Of a DNA stretch of 64,000 nucleotides, positions 7,694 to 16,729 are shown in pieces. The translations under genes were made by a program, and so were the position numbers. Origin of the DNA: UBA6624 sp964517115 [NCBI: uncultured bacterium] (GTDB taxonomy: Bacteria; UBP7; UBA6624); assembly GCA_964517115.1 (NCBI GenBank), contig CAZFBE010000001.1:15195-79194 (forward strand), written 5' to 3'. Under the pieces are notes generated by a model, which saw nothing but the letters and a program-made list of their open reading frames with translations, did no database searches and had not been told where the DNA came from. Within the stretch, counting starts at the first letter, position 1; each line of letters opens with the position of its first letter.

Positions 7694-8895
7694 AGGTCAA
7701 GTACCTCATTTTTTATTTCTTCAGAATCTTCTTTATCTCTTAACAATCTTGCGATCAAAAGAGAGATTTTTTTCATTTCAGGCTCCTTCATACCTCTTGT
7801 AGTTACAGCAGGTGTTCCAATCCTTATGCCGCTTGTCACAAAAGGGCTTTGGGGATCTTTTGGTATCGTATTTTTATTAACAGTTATATTTGCAGAGTTC
7901 AATAAAAACTCTGCTTCTTTTCCTGTTAGGTTCCAATTTCTTAAATCACATGAAAAAAGATGATTATCACTCCCACCTGAAACAATTCTCAAATTTTCAG
8001 AATCCAAATAACCAGACAGCGATCTTGAATTCCTTACAACCTGACCAATATACTGTTTAAATGAAGGTTTTAAAATCTCTCCGAAGGCAATCGCCTTTGC
8101 TGCAATGACGTGCATTAAAGGGCCTCCTTGCATTCCAGGAAAAACAGCCTTATCTATTTTTTCTGAAATTTGACTATCTGAACTCATGACCATTCCTCCA
8201 CGAGGACCTCTCAATGTTTTGTGAGTTGTAGTTGTAACAACATGGCAATGAGGAAAGGGGGAAGGATGATGCCCAGTAGCAACTAGTCCGGAAATATGAG
8301 CTATGTCACCCAATAAAAAAGCCCCTACAGAATCAGCAATCTTCCTAAAGGCTGCGAAATCAATTATCCGGGAGTAGTTACTGTATCCACAAATAATTAA
8401 TTTTGGCTTTGTCTCAATTGCAACCTTCTCAACCTGCTCAAAATCAATCAATTCACTTTCTTCATTAAGTGAATAATTTGAAATTTTAAATATCTTTCCA
8501 ACCTGCGTGACAAAATGCCCATGGGATAAATGACCCCCATCTGAAAGAGAAAGTGAGAGTATTGTGTCTCCTGGCTCTAGGAGTGCTGAGTAAACTGCTT
8601 GATTTGCCTGAGAGCCTGAATGTGGTTGAACATTTACATATGAACAATTAAAAATCCTCTTTGCCCTTTCTATAGCAAGGTTTTCAACCTTGTCAACCTC
8701 TTCGCATCCGCCATAATATCTCTTGGATGGATACCCTTCAGCATATTTATTTGTTAACGGACTTCCTTGAGCAAGCATTACATTCTTGCTTGTAACATTT
8801 TCACTTGCTATCAGTTCAATACCTTGCTCTAGTCTCTTTATTTCAGAATTAATTATCTTCTGCACTTCTTCGTCTTCTTTAAATAAATAATTCAT
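7666..8895 (-). CDS. glyA: Serine hydroxymethyltransferase
   Basis: PLP enzyme interconverting serine and glycine with tetrahydrofolate as one-carbon carrier. The PLP-lysine sits in [18 protein letters not shown] (about 221-238). Other conserved parts are [13 protein letters not shown] (28-40), [16 protein letters not shown] (50-65), [18 protein letters not shown] (about 93-110) and [20 protein letters not shown] (about 253-272). Length 409 is typical. It overlaps yggT by 4 bases and folK by 28, placing it with folate and NAD genes in one operon. Confidence 0.97.
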   Translation of the reverse strand: MNYLFKEDEEVQKIINSEIKRLEQGIELIASENVTSKNVMLAQGSPLTNKYAEGYPSKRYYGGCEEVDKVENLAIERAKRIFNCSYVNVQPHSGSQANQAVYSALLEPGDTILSLSLSDGGHLSHGHFVTQVGKIFKISNYSLNEESELIDFEQVEKVAIETKPKLIICGYSNYSRIIDFAAFRKIADSVGAFLLGDIAHISGLVATGHHPSPFPHCHVVTTTTHKTLRGPRGGMVMSSDSQISEKIDKAVFPGMQGGPLMHVIAAKAIAFGEILKPSFKQYIGQVVRNSRSLSGYLDSENLRIVSGGSDNHLFSCDLRNWNLTGKEAEFLLNSANITVNKNTIPKDPQSPFVTSGIRIGTPAVTTRGMKEPEMKKISLLIARLLRDKEDSEEIKNEVLDLCRQFPLYI

Positions 8896-9131
8896 ACTAG
8901 TCCAGAAAAAAACATTTTTACTAAATCTAACAGATAAAAAGCAATTATAGGAGAAAAATCTATCCCATTGACAGAAGGGAAAATAGGTCTTACTACCCTA
9001 AGTACAGGCTCTGTAACATCAGCTATCCAAAAAAAATACGGACTACTCCAACTTACATTAAACCAACTTAAAATAATTCTCAAGAAAAGAATAATTTTAA
9101 AGAAATCTATAAATGCAACAAGAATAATCAT
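8892..9131 (-). CDS. YggT family membrane protein
   Basis: A 79-residue protein with two hydrophobic helices (about 3-24 and 59-77) flanking the family's conserved loop: ILSWFNVSW, then [20 protein letters not shown] (about 38-57), where the E-P-x-L-x-x-x-R-x-P pattern is the YggT signature. The family is often linked with cell division and osmotic or envelope functions, but its biochemical role is not settled. This is the single-repeat (short) form. It overlaps glyA by 4 bases. Confidence 0.88.
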   Translation of the reverse strand: MIILVAFIDFFKIILFLRIILSWFNVSWSSPYFFWIADVTEPVLRVVRPIFPSVNGIDFSPIIAFYLLDLVKMFFSGLV

Positions 9132-9134
9132 TTT

Positions 9135-9707
9135 TTAAATTTTAAGATTGTTTTTGATCCATAATCCTATCATTTTCATGTCTTTCCTAAAAATCTGATT
9201 ACCGACCTCACTCCTTAGTGCATAAGAAGGGTGAAATGTTGAAAAAACATTAATCCCTAAATAATTAATCATCTTGCCTCTAACTGACCCAATTTTTAAT
9301 TTTTTGTCAAAAAACCCCTTTAGTGCAACTTGGCCTAAAAGTATGACAAGTTTTGGAGATATTAATTCATATTGAGCTGCTAACCAAGAGGTGCATATAT
9401 CAATTTCTTCATATGAAGGATTTCTATTATTTGGAGGCCTGCACTTAATGACATTTGTAATAAAGATATCCTTCCTGTCAATTGAAGAATTTTTCAAAAC
9501 ACCATTTAAAAAAACTCCCGCCTTTCCGACAAAAGGCTTTCCTTGCAAGGCTTCGTCTTTTCCAGGAGCCTCTCCAATCATCATTACCTTTGAATCAAGG
9601 GGGCCTTCTCCTGGAACAGAATTCCAAGATTCTTCTGTTCTCAACTTGCCTAAATTACAAAGCATACAGGAGTTTATCTGCTCTTCAATCAACTTAAATT
9701 CCTTCAT
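9135..9707 (-). CDS. Family 4 uracil-DNA glycosylase (4Fe-4S)
   Basis: Excises uracil from DNA. Motif A is MIGEAPGKDEALQGKPFVGKAG (about 43-64; the GEAPGxDE form is typical of family 4), and motif B is STFHPSYALR (about 165-174). Iron-sulphur Cys candidates are in SCMLCNLGK (14 and 17), VIKCRPPNNRNP (about 88) and IDICTSWL (about 104), the spacing seen in this family. Length 190 is normal. It sits between yggT and an envelope protein gene in the long minus operon. A phage SPO1 DNA-polymerase-like domain is the same fold and the usual alternative label. Confidence 0.93.
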   Translation of the reverse strand: MKEFKLIEEQINSCMLCNLGKLRTEESWNSVPGEGPLDSKVMMIGEAPGKDEALQGKPFVGKAGVFLNGVLKNSSIDRKDIFITNVIKCRPPNNRNPSYEEIDICTSWLAAQYELISPKLVILLGQVALKGFFDKKLKIGSVRGKMINYLGINVFSTFHPSYALRSEVGNQIFRKDMKMIGLWIKNNLKI

Positions 9708-10285
9708 AAATTACCAAGCCATTCATCCCATAATTTTTTTAAATCACTAAGGGAAAGTTTTGTAAGAAGCTGTTCAAAAATCAAATCAGGACTTTCGTCA
9801 GTAATGTCATACTTAAGATGATGATCAATTAAGCCATTTCCCGCTCTTGAACGAACTCCGGACATGTCAACGACTATTGTTTCTCCTACAGCTGGGAGAT
9901 TTTGCAGGTTTATCATAAAAATTAAACTTTTTCCATTGTCTTTTACTATCAACCTTCCTGCATCAGCAACTTTTTTTTTCACAGAAATGGTTCCATCACT
10001 CTTATGAATCCTGTAGACCAATGTTTCAAAAACAGAGAACTCATTCAAAGGAATGTTAAACTCAACATATGCAATGTGCTCTCTTGGAAGATTCCCTGGG
10101 GGAGGTATTATTTCAATAATTTCTGGAATCTGGTTTTGGCTTCTTGCATCAATTACATAAATTACAAGACTGTAGATTGAAATAATTGAAATTACAGAAA
10201 GTAAAAATTTTCCAAAAAGATTTCCGAATGAAAAATCAGAAGGAATATGCCTTGATAGGTTTTTGTTAAAGTTTCCTTTAAACAT
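9704..10285 (-). CDS. Membrane-anchored protein with Ig-like (Big_5) domain
   Basis: A 193-residue protein with one N-terminal membrane segment (about 22-45), so most of it lies in the periplasm. The segment from about 55 to 160 resembles a bacterial SbsA-type Ig-like domain: IIPPPGNLPREHIAYVEFNI at the start and later a strand with GETIVVDMSGVRSRAGN, as in domains that begin with a PxxG turn and end with a xGN turn. The C-terminal tail is helical (LSDLKKLWDEWLG). Function is unknown. Its start overlaps the preceding unknown gene by 8 bases, and its stop overlaps the glycosylase start by 4. Confidence 0.75.
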   Translation of the reverse strand: MFKGNFNKNLSRHIPSDFSFGNLFGKFLLSVISIISIYSLVIYVIDARSQNQIPEIIEIIPPPGNLPREHIAYVEFNIPLNEFSVFETLVYRIHKSDGTISVKKKVADAGRLIVKDNGKSLIFMINLQNLPAVGETIVVDMSGVRSRAGNGLIDHHLKYDITDESPDLIFEQLLTKLSLSDLKKLWDEWLGNL

Positions 10286-10922
10286 CTTCGACCAAACTTA
10301 AATTAACCTTTAGCTTTGAATTAACATTAAATGGCTTTATCAAATAATCAAACATCATTTCAAATTTTTTTATTTTTTCATCTTCATATATGTAAAAAAT
10401 ATGAAAAATAATGTTTTTTTCTGTAGGGATAAGTCCCTTGTCGTTTTTTATTGAAAATTCTCCAATCATTTTTACTGTTTTGTTTTTTTCTTCTGGAATA
10501 TAGTCTAAATTCCATACATACAAAACATCATCTTCTGTCATTTTTCCATTTATATTTTTTCCATCTAACTCTTTTAAATAAGAGTGTGTATAAATCTCAT
10601 ATGGCCCAAAACCCAGATGCTCAGGAAGAAAGGGTTTGCTTTTTTCTAAGTTAATTTCAAATTCAGGTAAACAGACTTCCCTAATTAAGTTTATTTGATT
10701 TTGGCTTAAGTCAGATCTTTCATTTTCAGATTGACAGATAAAACTAACAGCAATTGTGCCATCTTCATTTTTTTCTCCTGCAACCAGATAATAAACAATA
10801 TCTGCACTTACAGACTCCTTTGATTCGTAAAATACCTGATCTCTAAAAATACTTCCTTCATATTTGTAAATCTCCCCTTGAGACAGCCAGTCAAACAAAA
10901 AAAACAAAAATCCGTAAATCAA
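10278..10922 (-). CDS. Hypothetical exported protein, 214 aa
   Basis: I chose the TTG at 10922 because it lies just after the nadK stop (10924) and gives an N-terminus that looks like a signal or membrane segment (MIYGFLFFLFDWL). A longer frame back to 10982 would overlap nadK by 59 bases. The rest is acidic, predicted mostly beta, with no recognised domain; phrases such as GFGPYEIYTHSYLKELDG do not match a family I can name. Its position between nadK and the Ig-like protein, and its style, suggest a periplasmic protein working with that neighbour, but this is inference. Confidence 0.65.
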   Translation of the reverse strand: MIYGFLFFLFDWLSQGEIYKYEGSIFRDQVFYESKESVSADIVYYLVAGEKNEDGTIAVSFICQSENERSDLSQNQINLIREVCLPEFEINLEKSKPFLPEHLGFGPYEIYTHSYLKELDGKNINGKMTEDDVLYVWNLDYIPEEKNKTVKMIGEFSIKNDKGLIPTEKNIIFHIFYIYEDEKIKKFEMMFDYLIKPFNVNSKLKVNLSLVEDV

Positions 10923-10923
10923 A

Positions 10924-11751
10924 TCAATTTCCCCAATGAAATTTTTCCTTGACAACCGTCCAAAATTCAGCAGATTTTTCACTTCTTATCAGCTTGAAAA
11001 ACAAATCACTTATTTTTATCCTCAAACAATCAGAATTGGAAAACCTTATTGCATGCTGTCCATCAACAGACAGGGAATACTTTTTTTCTTTTAGCGGAGA
11101 AACAGAAACAACCTTATCAGAAATAACCATCGGTCTAACGCCTATCAAATGCGCACAAATGGGAGTTAAAAGCATACAGGACATCTCAGGGTCTACAACA
11201 GGACCTCCAGCCGAAAGGTTGTAGGCAGTTGATCCTGTAGATGTAGAAACAACAAGGCCATCTCCTTTATACCTGAGAAGAGAATCATTAATTCGAATTT
11301 CAAAAGGAGAAACTGAGGAATGTCCTTCATGAGAAACAACCAAATCATTAACAGAAAGAAAACTTTTACTCTTTATGCTTCCTTCCAAAAGAGGCCTGTT
11401 TTCAAGAATATACTTACCTTCAATAACTGATTTGAAAGTTTCTTTGAAGTTGTCTATATTCGTACTTGTCAAAAATCCAAAAGAGCCGATGGAAACTCCA
11501 AGAATCGGAATTTGCCTTGTTGCAGACATCCTTCCTGCATTCAATATCGTTCCATCTCCGCCCAAGACCACCAACAAATCAAAATCTTCTTCGAGGTATT
11601 GTCTTTTTTCAACATACATATTCCTCAATCCAGCATCTTCATTGAGCAATATTGGATTTATTGAAAAAGAATTCAGGTCGTCAATTATCTTTTTTAAAAA
11701 AGAATCAACTCTCCTGTCGGTTGGGTTAACCCTTAGTGCTATCTTTTTCAT
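10924..11751 (-). CDS. nadK: NAD kinase
   Basis: Phosphorylates NAD to NADP. The diagnostic GGDGT motif is in LLVVLGGDGTILNAGR (about 60-75) and the second conserved block is GDGLVVSTSTGSTAYNLSAGGP (about 161-182). SVDGQHA (about 230) is in the C-terminal beta-domain. Length 275 is normal. It sits downstream of a ferredoxin-domain protein in the same operon as nadC. Confidence 0.96.
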   Translation of the reverse strand: MKKIALRVNPTDRRVDSFLKKIIDDLNSFSINPILLNEDAGLRNMYVEKRQYLEEDFDLLVVLGGDGTILNAGRMSATRQIPILGVSIGSFGFLTSTNIDNFKETFKSVIEGKYILENRPLLEGSIKSKSFLSVNDLVVSHEGHSSVSPFEIRINDSLLRYKGDGLVVSTSTGSTAYNLSAGGPVVDPEMSCMLLTPICAHLIGVRPMVISDKVVSVSPLKEKKYSLSVDGQHAIRFSNSDCLRIKISDLFFKLIRSEKSAEFWTVVKEKFHWGN

Positions 11752-11758
11752 TTTGCAG

Positions 11759-12391
11759 CTATGCTGGCTGAAATTTGATAACCTCTACAGGGCAAGCTTC
11801 AGCTGCATCAACTATATCTTGCACCAATTCAAGATCAGGTTCTGGCTTAATGACACAAGTTTCCTCTTGGACATCGAAAACTTCTGGGCATATTTCCTCA
11901 CAAGCATTACAAACAATACATCCTGGAGCAATCCAAACTTTTCCAATTTTCAAGTTGGATAGATCTATTGTGGTTTCTTCCTCAACAACTTCCTCAACAC
12001 CAAAGCCAAATAACTTAGAAACTGACTGAGGCATAGTTCCTATAAAACCCTCTCTAGGCTTTATGAACTTTGTTTGTATCAAGTCAAGATACCACCACCA
12101 CCTTTCAAAAGGGACATCATCCCTTGGCAAATTTATGAAATCCTTAACTCGAAAATTGTCTAGCCTTTTGGATAAAACAACTCTATCAGCTTCAAAAATC
12201 CTTGCAACCATCTCTTCTTTTTCAGAAGAATCATCCATTTCTGAAATTAAGAATTCTGCTCTTTCTCTATATCCAACCCAAAATCTTACAATTTTTCCAG
12301 GATCTGCATAATTCCAATAAGCTAAATTGAAATTAGCATAAGAATTTAAGCAAGTTATGATTAGCTCCCTAGGTTCTGCCTGTACTATCAT
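11759..12391 (-). CDS. Ferredoxin-domain protein with unknown N-terminal domain
   Basis: The C-terminal 60 residues form a single-cluster ferredoxin: APGCIVCNACEEICPEVF (about 154-171), an acidic spacer, then AAEACPVEVIKF at the end, the usual arrangement for one [4Fe-4S] or [3Fe-4S] cluster. The N-terminal 140 residues are helical and not recognised; they include an aromatic stretch FERWWWYLDLIQTKF (about 94-108). No membrane segment is present. It probably transfers electrons to an unidentified partner. It lies between sppA and nadK and has short gaps to both. An isolated ferredoxin would be 60-80 residues, so the extra domain is unusual. Confidence 0.85.
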   Translation of the reverse strand: MIVQAEPRELIITCLNSYANFNLAYWNYADPGKIVRFWVGYRERAEFLISEMDDSSEKEEMVARIFEADRVVLSKRLDNFRVKDFINLPRDDVPFERWWWYLDLIQTKFIKPREGFIGTMPQSVSKLFGFGVEEVVEEETTIDLSNLKIGKVWIAPGCIVCNACEEICPEVFDVQEETCVIKPEPDLELVQDIVDAAEACPVEVIKFQPA

Positions 12392-12406
12392 CGGTTATAT
12401 TTTAAT

Positions 12407-13297
12407 TTAATAAATTGCAAAAAGCTCTTTATTTAAAAAGCTAAAACGGCCAAGAATATTAAATATATCTCCAAAAGGGTCTGATTCTGGGGTAATTGAA
12501 AAAGTTTTACAGCCATTACTCTCTCCTATCTCTTTACAAAGATTGTTCAAGGCATCCTCATGGCTATAAACAACAGCATCAATCAATCCATTTTCTAAAG
12601 CTTTATTACCTGAATATACCCAGCCATTTGCAAGGCTTCTCACACCTTCGACACCTAAATCCTTTCTTCCCCAAGCAACATCCTGAACAAAGATTTCATA
12701 GGATTCATCTATCATCTCCTGGATGACAATACTGTCTTCATCACTCATATCCTTGAAAGAACTCCCTAGGTCCTTATACTCTCCAGCGGTAAAAGTTTGA
12801 TCTTGAATTCCAACTTTTTCCATAAGCTTCACAAAGTTGAAATTTGAAAAAATAACCCCTATTGAACCCACGAGAGAAGAGGGTAGTGATGAAATATGAT
12901 TTGAAGCACTCGCAGCATAATACCCTCCTGAAGCACCAAGCTCTCCAATGTAAGAATGTATTATCTTGTTTTTTGTCACCATGTTTTCATCTGTGTATTC
13001 TGCCTCTCTAAATTTTCTTAAAGCCCAATATATTTCCTGAGAACCCCCAACAGTTCCTCCAGGACTATTTATATCCAAGAAAAGAGCCTTAATGTCATTG
13101 TTTTTTGCTGCATCTAAAATAGCATTTGCAACAGCCCTGCTTCCAACATTCATTCCAGAAGATTCCTGCATTATTGCGCCTTTGATGTCAAGTAAAGCTA
13201 TACTAGAGCCTCCTGGGTAATTCAAATCACTATCGTCTATAAACAACGTCAGCAACAATATAACAAAAAACACAATCCATCCTTTTTTATTCTTCAT
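12407..13297 (-). CDS. sppA: Signal peptide peptidase SppA (S49 family)
   Basis: A membrane-anchored serine protease that clears cleaved signal peptides. One N-terminal hydrophobic segment (about 6-20) anchors it. LFLDINSPGGTVGGSQEIY (about 73-91) is the oxyanion-side loop, GELGASGGYYAASAS (about 117-131) holds the catalytic Ser, and TAGEYKDLGSSFKDMSDED (about 175-193) contains the catalytic Lys. Length 296 corresponds to the short, single-domain bacterial form. The start overlaps the polyprenyl-synthase stop by 4 bases. Confidence 0.95.
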   Translation of the reverse strand: MKNKKGWIVFFVILLLTLFIDDSDLNYPGGSSIALLDIKGAIMQESSGMNVGSRAVANAILDAAKNNDIKALFLDINSPGGTVGGSQEIYWALRKFREAEYTDENMVTKNKIIHSYIGELGASGGYYAASASNHISSLPSSLVGSIGVIFSNFNFVKLMEKVGIQDQTFTAGEYKDLGSSFKDMSDEDSIVIQEMIDESYEIFVQDVAWGRKDLGVEGVRSLANGWVYSGNKALENGLIDAVVYSHEDALNNLCKEIGESNGCKTFSITPESDPFGDIFNILGRFSFLNKELFAIY

Positions 13298-14286
13298 TTC
13301 ATCCTCCTTGAAAAAATCTCAAGCCATGATTCAGGGCTAAAGTTACAGTCTTTTGGGAGAATTGATTGCATGATCTCAAATGCCTCTTTTAAAAGTGCCT
13401 CAGCCTCTGTTATGCAGTCCTCCACTATATTTTTATCCATCATCAAATCGCTTATTTCAGCAATATTGCTCTTCACCCAAGTCTTCCATTTTTTTATATC
13501 ATGTTTTCTTGGATAATCCCCCGGTTCAAAAATATGCTTTTCTCGCAAACGAACTAAAGGCCTGTTCACAAAGCCTTCCAAAAGATCATGTCCGGTAGGT
13601 TTTCCAACAACAGTCTCTCCGCCGACCCAGTCTAAACAATCATCAATCAGCTGAAAACTTTCCCCTATCAGCTCTCCAGCAAAAGCTAAAGATTTAACCT
13701 TGTCTTCATTAAGCCCAGCTATCCTTCCCGAAATCTCAGCTGAAAGCCTGAAGAGAGAACCTGTTTTTTCTTGAGCTATCCTGGAAAGAAGGCCATCGGA
13801 AACTTGAAAATCATATCTAGCTTCATGCTCTAAAAGAATTCCTCTTGACAAAGCTCTTGAAGCTCTTGCAAAATCTCCTATAACCTTTCTGTCATGATCT
13901 TCTGACAAAACCTCCAAAACCCTACCTAGTAAAAAATCCCCTAGAAGTATTGCTGTTTTTGGACCCCATCCTAAATTTACACTTATTTCTGATCTTCTTT
14001 TTGGGGCATCGTCAACCACGTCATCATGCAAAAGACTGACTTGATGCAATGTTTCAACAAGCGCACCAAGTTTTATAGCCCTCTTGTCGATCTTGCATTT
14101 GAAGAAATCAAGCATGATAAGTAAGAACTTCGGCCTAACTCTCTTTCCACCAGTTTTTGCGATATGGTATAAAACTTCGTCATACCACTCTCCATCTGGC
14201 TCTCCTGACAACTTGTCACACTCTCTATTTAAATCATCTATAACAGACTTGTCCAAACTAGACCAAAGAGAAGAAAAGTCACTCAT
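13294..14286 (-). CDS. Polyprenyl (long-chain isoprenyl) diphosphate synthase
   Basis: Trans-isoprenyl diphosphate synthase, probably making the side chain of a respiratory quinone. The first aspartate-rich motif is LLHDDVVDDAPKRRSEI (about 90-106, DDxxD form) and the second is FQLIDDCLDWVGGETVVGKP (about 211-230). The upstream GGKRVRPKFLLIMLDFF block (about 51-67) is also conserved. Length 330 is typical of octaprenyl/heptaprenyl synthases rather than FPP synthases. Chain length cannot be fixed from the sequence. It overlaps the SPOR-like gene by 8 bases and sppA by 4. Confidence 0.93.
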   Translation of the reverse strand: MSDFSSLWSSLDKSVIDDLNRECDKLSGEPDGEWYDEVLYHIAKTGGKRVRPKFLLIMLDFFKCKIDKRAIKLGALVETLHQVSLLHDDVVDDAPKRRSEISVNLGWGPKTAILLGDFLLGRVLEVLSEDHDRKVIGDFARASRALSRGILLEHEARYDFQVSDGLLSRIAQEKTGSLFRLSAEISGRIAGLNEDKVKSLAFAGELIGESFQLIDDCLDWVGGETVVGKPTGHDLLEGFVNRPLVRLREKHIFEPGDYPRKHDIKKWKTWVKSNIAEISDLMMDKNIVEDCITEAEALLKEAFEIMQSILPKDCNFSPESWLEIFSRRMK

Positions 14287-14677
14287 TTTTTATTTCCGCC
14301 AATACATTCCATCTATTTAAGATCTTTTCCAACATCTCTTTTGCATAATCATGATTGAAAGGACCCCAAGTTACTATCATATTATTATTATCTCTTTTAA
14401 CTTTTATATAAGGAGGAGGATACAGGTTTAGAGACTCTTCATTTGACCAAGATGAAAATTTAAACAAAAAACTTTCCAAAGCTTCTGAATCAGTAAAGGA
14501 TCCGACATAAATGCTAACATTATCCGACCTTTTTTCAAAAACTTCAAAAGAACTTGAATCTCCGTAAGCTTTAATGAAAAAGACAAAAGAAACGATTGAG
14601 ACAAAAAGAACATACAACTGTTTTGAATATTTAAAAACAAAACCTTTAAACCCTGATTCTTTTCTATAATTTTCCAT
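14279..14677 (-). CDS. Membrane protein with SPOR-like domain
   Basis: A 132-residue protein with a basic N-terminus and one membrane helix (about 20-38), followed by a periplasmic domain. The domain begins SIYVGSFTDSEALESFLFKF (about 55-74) and has a second strand IKVKRDNNNMIVTWGPF (about 91-107) before a helix NHDYAKEMLEKIL. This is the beta-alpha-beta-beta-alpha pattern of SPOR domains, which bind denuded septal peptidoglycan. The match is by pattern, not by strongly conserved residues. Its stop overlaps the polyprenyl-synthase start, and its start overlaps the folC end. Confidence 0.65.
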   Translation of the reverse strand: MENYRKESGFKGFVFKYSKQLYVLFVSIVSFVFFIKAYGDSSSFEVFEKRSDNVSIYVGSFTDSEALESFLFKFSSWSNEESLNLYPPPYIKVKRDNNNMIVTWGPFNHDYAKEMLEKILNRWNVLAEIKNE

Positions 14678-15779
14678 TAAACAATTTCAATAATCTAGAG
14701 GCTAAATACAAAGACCCAACAATAAGAGAATCTTCTTCACTTCCGAGAACCCATTCTAATATTTCAGAATCTGTTTTTAAATAATCCCAATCTTTTGGAG
14801 GAGAATCTGAATCCCAGGGTTGAGGAAGGTTGCACCATGCAATTTCATCAAATCCAAAATTACGAATAACCTCTTCACAATCTTTTAATTTCCCTTTCTT
14901 CATGCCTACCAATGCTCTTTTTATCTTGAGGTCTTTTAAATTCTGAAACAGGTAAATCAAACCTTCTCGATTGTGAGCCCCATCCAAAACAAGAAATGGT
15001 TTTTTTCTCAAGACCTGAAAACGTCCTTTTATACCAAAGTCCAGATTTAAATCATCCTCTTTTAAATTCATTTTTAAAAAATTTGCTGCAGTTATCGCTA
15101 AAATTTTATTTTTCCCCAAAAAACCTTCATTGGGTTCTGGTTTGACATAAATGACTTTTTTTGAAAACAAATCTTTATACTTTTTGTTTTCAGAAAAAGT
15201 TATCAATTGGACATCTTTAATATCTGAAATTTTTGACTTTAGTATCTTTTCCCTAGTATCTCCCAAAAACTCTTGATGATCAAGACCTATAGAGGTTAAA
15301 ACAATCAAATCTGAAAGTACTGATGCTGTTGCATCCTTTGGGCCTCCAAGCCCTGCTTCTAGAACCAGATAATCGGCCTCCTCTTGCTTGTTTAACAAAA
15401 GACAAATCAAAAACAAAGCTTCAAAATAAGTAAACTGCCTTTTTATACTTTTTTCATAAACAGATATAAGCTTATCAAATTCTGACAGCAAGGACATATC
15501 TATCTTTACCCCATTCATCAATATCCTCTCATTTGGATTAAAAACATGAGGAGATATGAAAGTGATACAGTTGAATTTATTCTGCCTAATTATCGAATCT
15601 AAAAACAAAGAAGTAGAAGTTTTTCCATTAGTTCCCCTTACTGTAATTACTTTATTTTTAGGTTTTATTTTTAAATCTGAAATTGCCTTTTTTAAAAGGG
15701 CAAGGTCGAAAAGAGCAAAACTTTCCCCCCTGTAAGATATTGGGTCAAAACTGCTCAATAAACCTAGAACCACCTTCAA
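14664..15779 (-). CDS. folC: Folylpolyglutamate/dihydrofolate synthase
   Basis: Mur-ligase-fold enzyme that adds glutamate to folates and may make dihydrofolate. The P-loop is TVRGTNGKTSTSLFLDSI (about 46-63), followed by TFISPHVFNPNERI (about 73-86) and LEAGLGGPKDATA (about 140-152), the latter typical of FolC. FLVLDGAHNREGL (about 258-270) is the C-domain signature. FolC usually has GTNGKGS; GTNGKTS here is closer to Mur ligases. Length 371 is short for the roughly 420-residue family. The start is uncertain: TTG 15779 lies inside pheS by 35 bases, and TTG 15758 is an alternative. Confidence 0.9.
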   Translation of the reverse strand: MKVVLGLLSSFDPISYRGESFALFDLALLKKAISDLKIKPKNKVITVRGTNGKTSTSLFLDSIIRQNKFNCITFISPHVFNPNERILMNGVKIDMSLLSEFDKLISVYEKSIKRQFTYFEALFLICLLLNKQEEADYLVLEAGLGGPKDATASVLSDLIVLTSIGLDHQEFLGDTREKILKSKISDIKDVQLITFSENKKYKDLFSKKVIYVKPEPNEGFLGKNKILAITAANFLKMNLKEDDLNLDFGIKGRFQVLRKKPFLVLDGAHNREGLIYLFQNLKDLKIKRALVGMKKGKLKDCEEVIRNFGFDEIAWCNLPQPWDSDSPPKDWDYLKTDSEILEWVLGSEEDSLIVGSLYLASRLLKLFNGKL

Positions 15780-16725
15780 GCAAAAGCCTAATATCCTTTA
15801 TTCCGTACCTAAGCATGGTAAGCCTGTCAACACCCATACCAAAAGCCAGACCTTTCCAGTCCTTGGAGTTGATTCCTGACATTTCTAAAACATTTGGATG
15901 AACCATCCCACAGCCACCAACCTCAATCCAATTTTCATTTTTGCTGCCACTGTAAGCAATTGCAACCTCGGCAGATGGCTCTGTAAAGGGAAAATAATCT
16001 GGTCTAAATCTAATAGTAACGTCTCCAAAAAATTCTTTACAAAATTCAGCCAGCAAGCCTTTAAGGTCTGAAAATTTAACCTCTCTATCTATCAAAAGGC
16101 CTTCTATCTGATGAAAAACGCTTGCATGTGTACTGTCATCATTCTCCCTCCTGTAAACTCTTCCAGGACAAATAATTCTTAATGGAAGCTCTTCTTCCTG
16201 CATTACTTTTGATTGAACTGAAGACGTATGAGTCCTTAAAAGCAAGTCTCTATTTAGCCAGAAGGTGTCTGTTTCATCTCTTGCAGGATGGTCTTTTGGT
16301 ATGTTTAATAGTGAAAAGTTATTCTTTTCAGACTCAACTTCAGGACCATCAACAACTGAAAACCCCATTGTTTTAAAAATTTCAACCGATTCTCTTTTAA
16401 CGATCTCTAGCGGATGAAGTTTTCCATTAACCTTTTTATTTGAAGGAAGATACTTGTTCCTAGAATGCTCTTTACTTAAGTTTGACACCTTGCCTTTATC
16501 AATTTCTTTTAGTCTTTCCTTGTATTTTTCAATTACTCTATTCCTTGCTAAATTAACCTCCATCCCAAGTAATTTTCTCTTTTCCCCATCAAGATCTTTC
16601 ATTAATTTTAGATTTGAGGTAATTTTTTCTAAATAACGAGACCTTATCCCTGAAATCTCATTAACCTCATTTTTCTCAAGCATGAGGTTACAACATTCAA
16701 GAACGAGCTTTTTGATATCTTTCAC
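15745..16725 (-). CDS. pheS: Phenylalanyl-tRNA synthetase alpha subunit
   Basis: Class II aminoacyl-tRNA synthetase catalytic subunit. The N-terminal coiled coil is followed by HPLEIVKRESVEIFKTMGFS (about 102-121), motif 2 region THASVFHQIEGLLID (about 192-206), FRPDYFPFTEPSAEV (about 230-244) and motif 3 AFGMGVDRLTMLRYGIKDIR (about 295-314). I chose the GTG at 16725, 5 bases after the gatC stop; an ATG at 16785 is also in frame but lies inside gatC by 56 bases. pheT is not downstream here, so alpha and beta genes are separated, or pheT lies outside the window. Confidence 0.93.
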   Translation of the reverse strand: MKDIKKLVLECCNLMLEKNEVNEISGIRSRYLEKITSNLKLMKDLDGEKRKLLGMEVNLARNRVIEKYKERLKEIDKGKVSNLSKEHSRNKYLPSNKKVNGKLHPLEIVKRESVEIFKTMGFSVVDGPEVESEKNNFSLLNIPKDHPARDETDTFWLNRDLLLRTHTSSVQSKVMQEEELPLRIICPGRVYRRENDDSTHASVFHQIEGLLIDREVKFSDLKGLLAEFCKEFFGDVTIRFRPDYFPFTEPSAEVAIAYSGSKNENWIEVGGCGMVHPNVLEMSGINSKDWKGLAFGMGVDRLTMLRYGIKDIRLLLEGGSRFIEQF

Positions 16726-16729
16726 AAGG

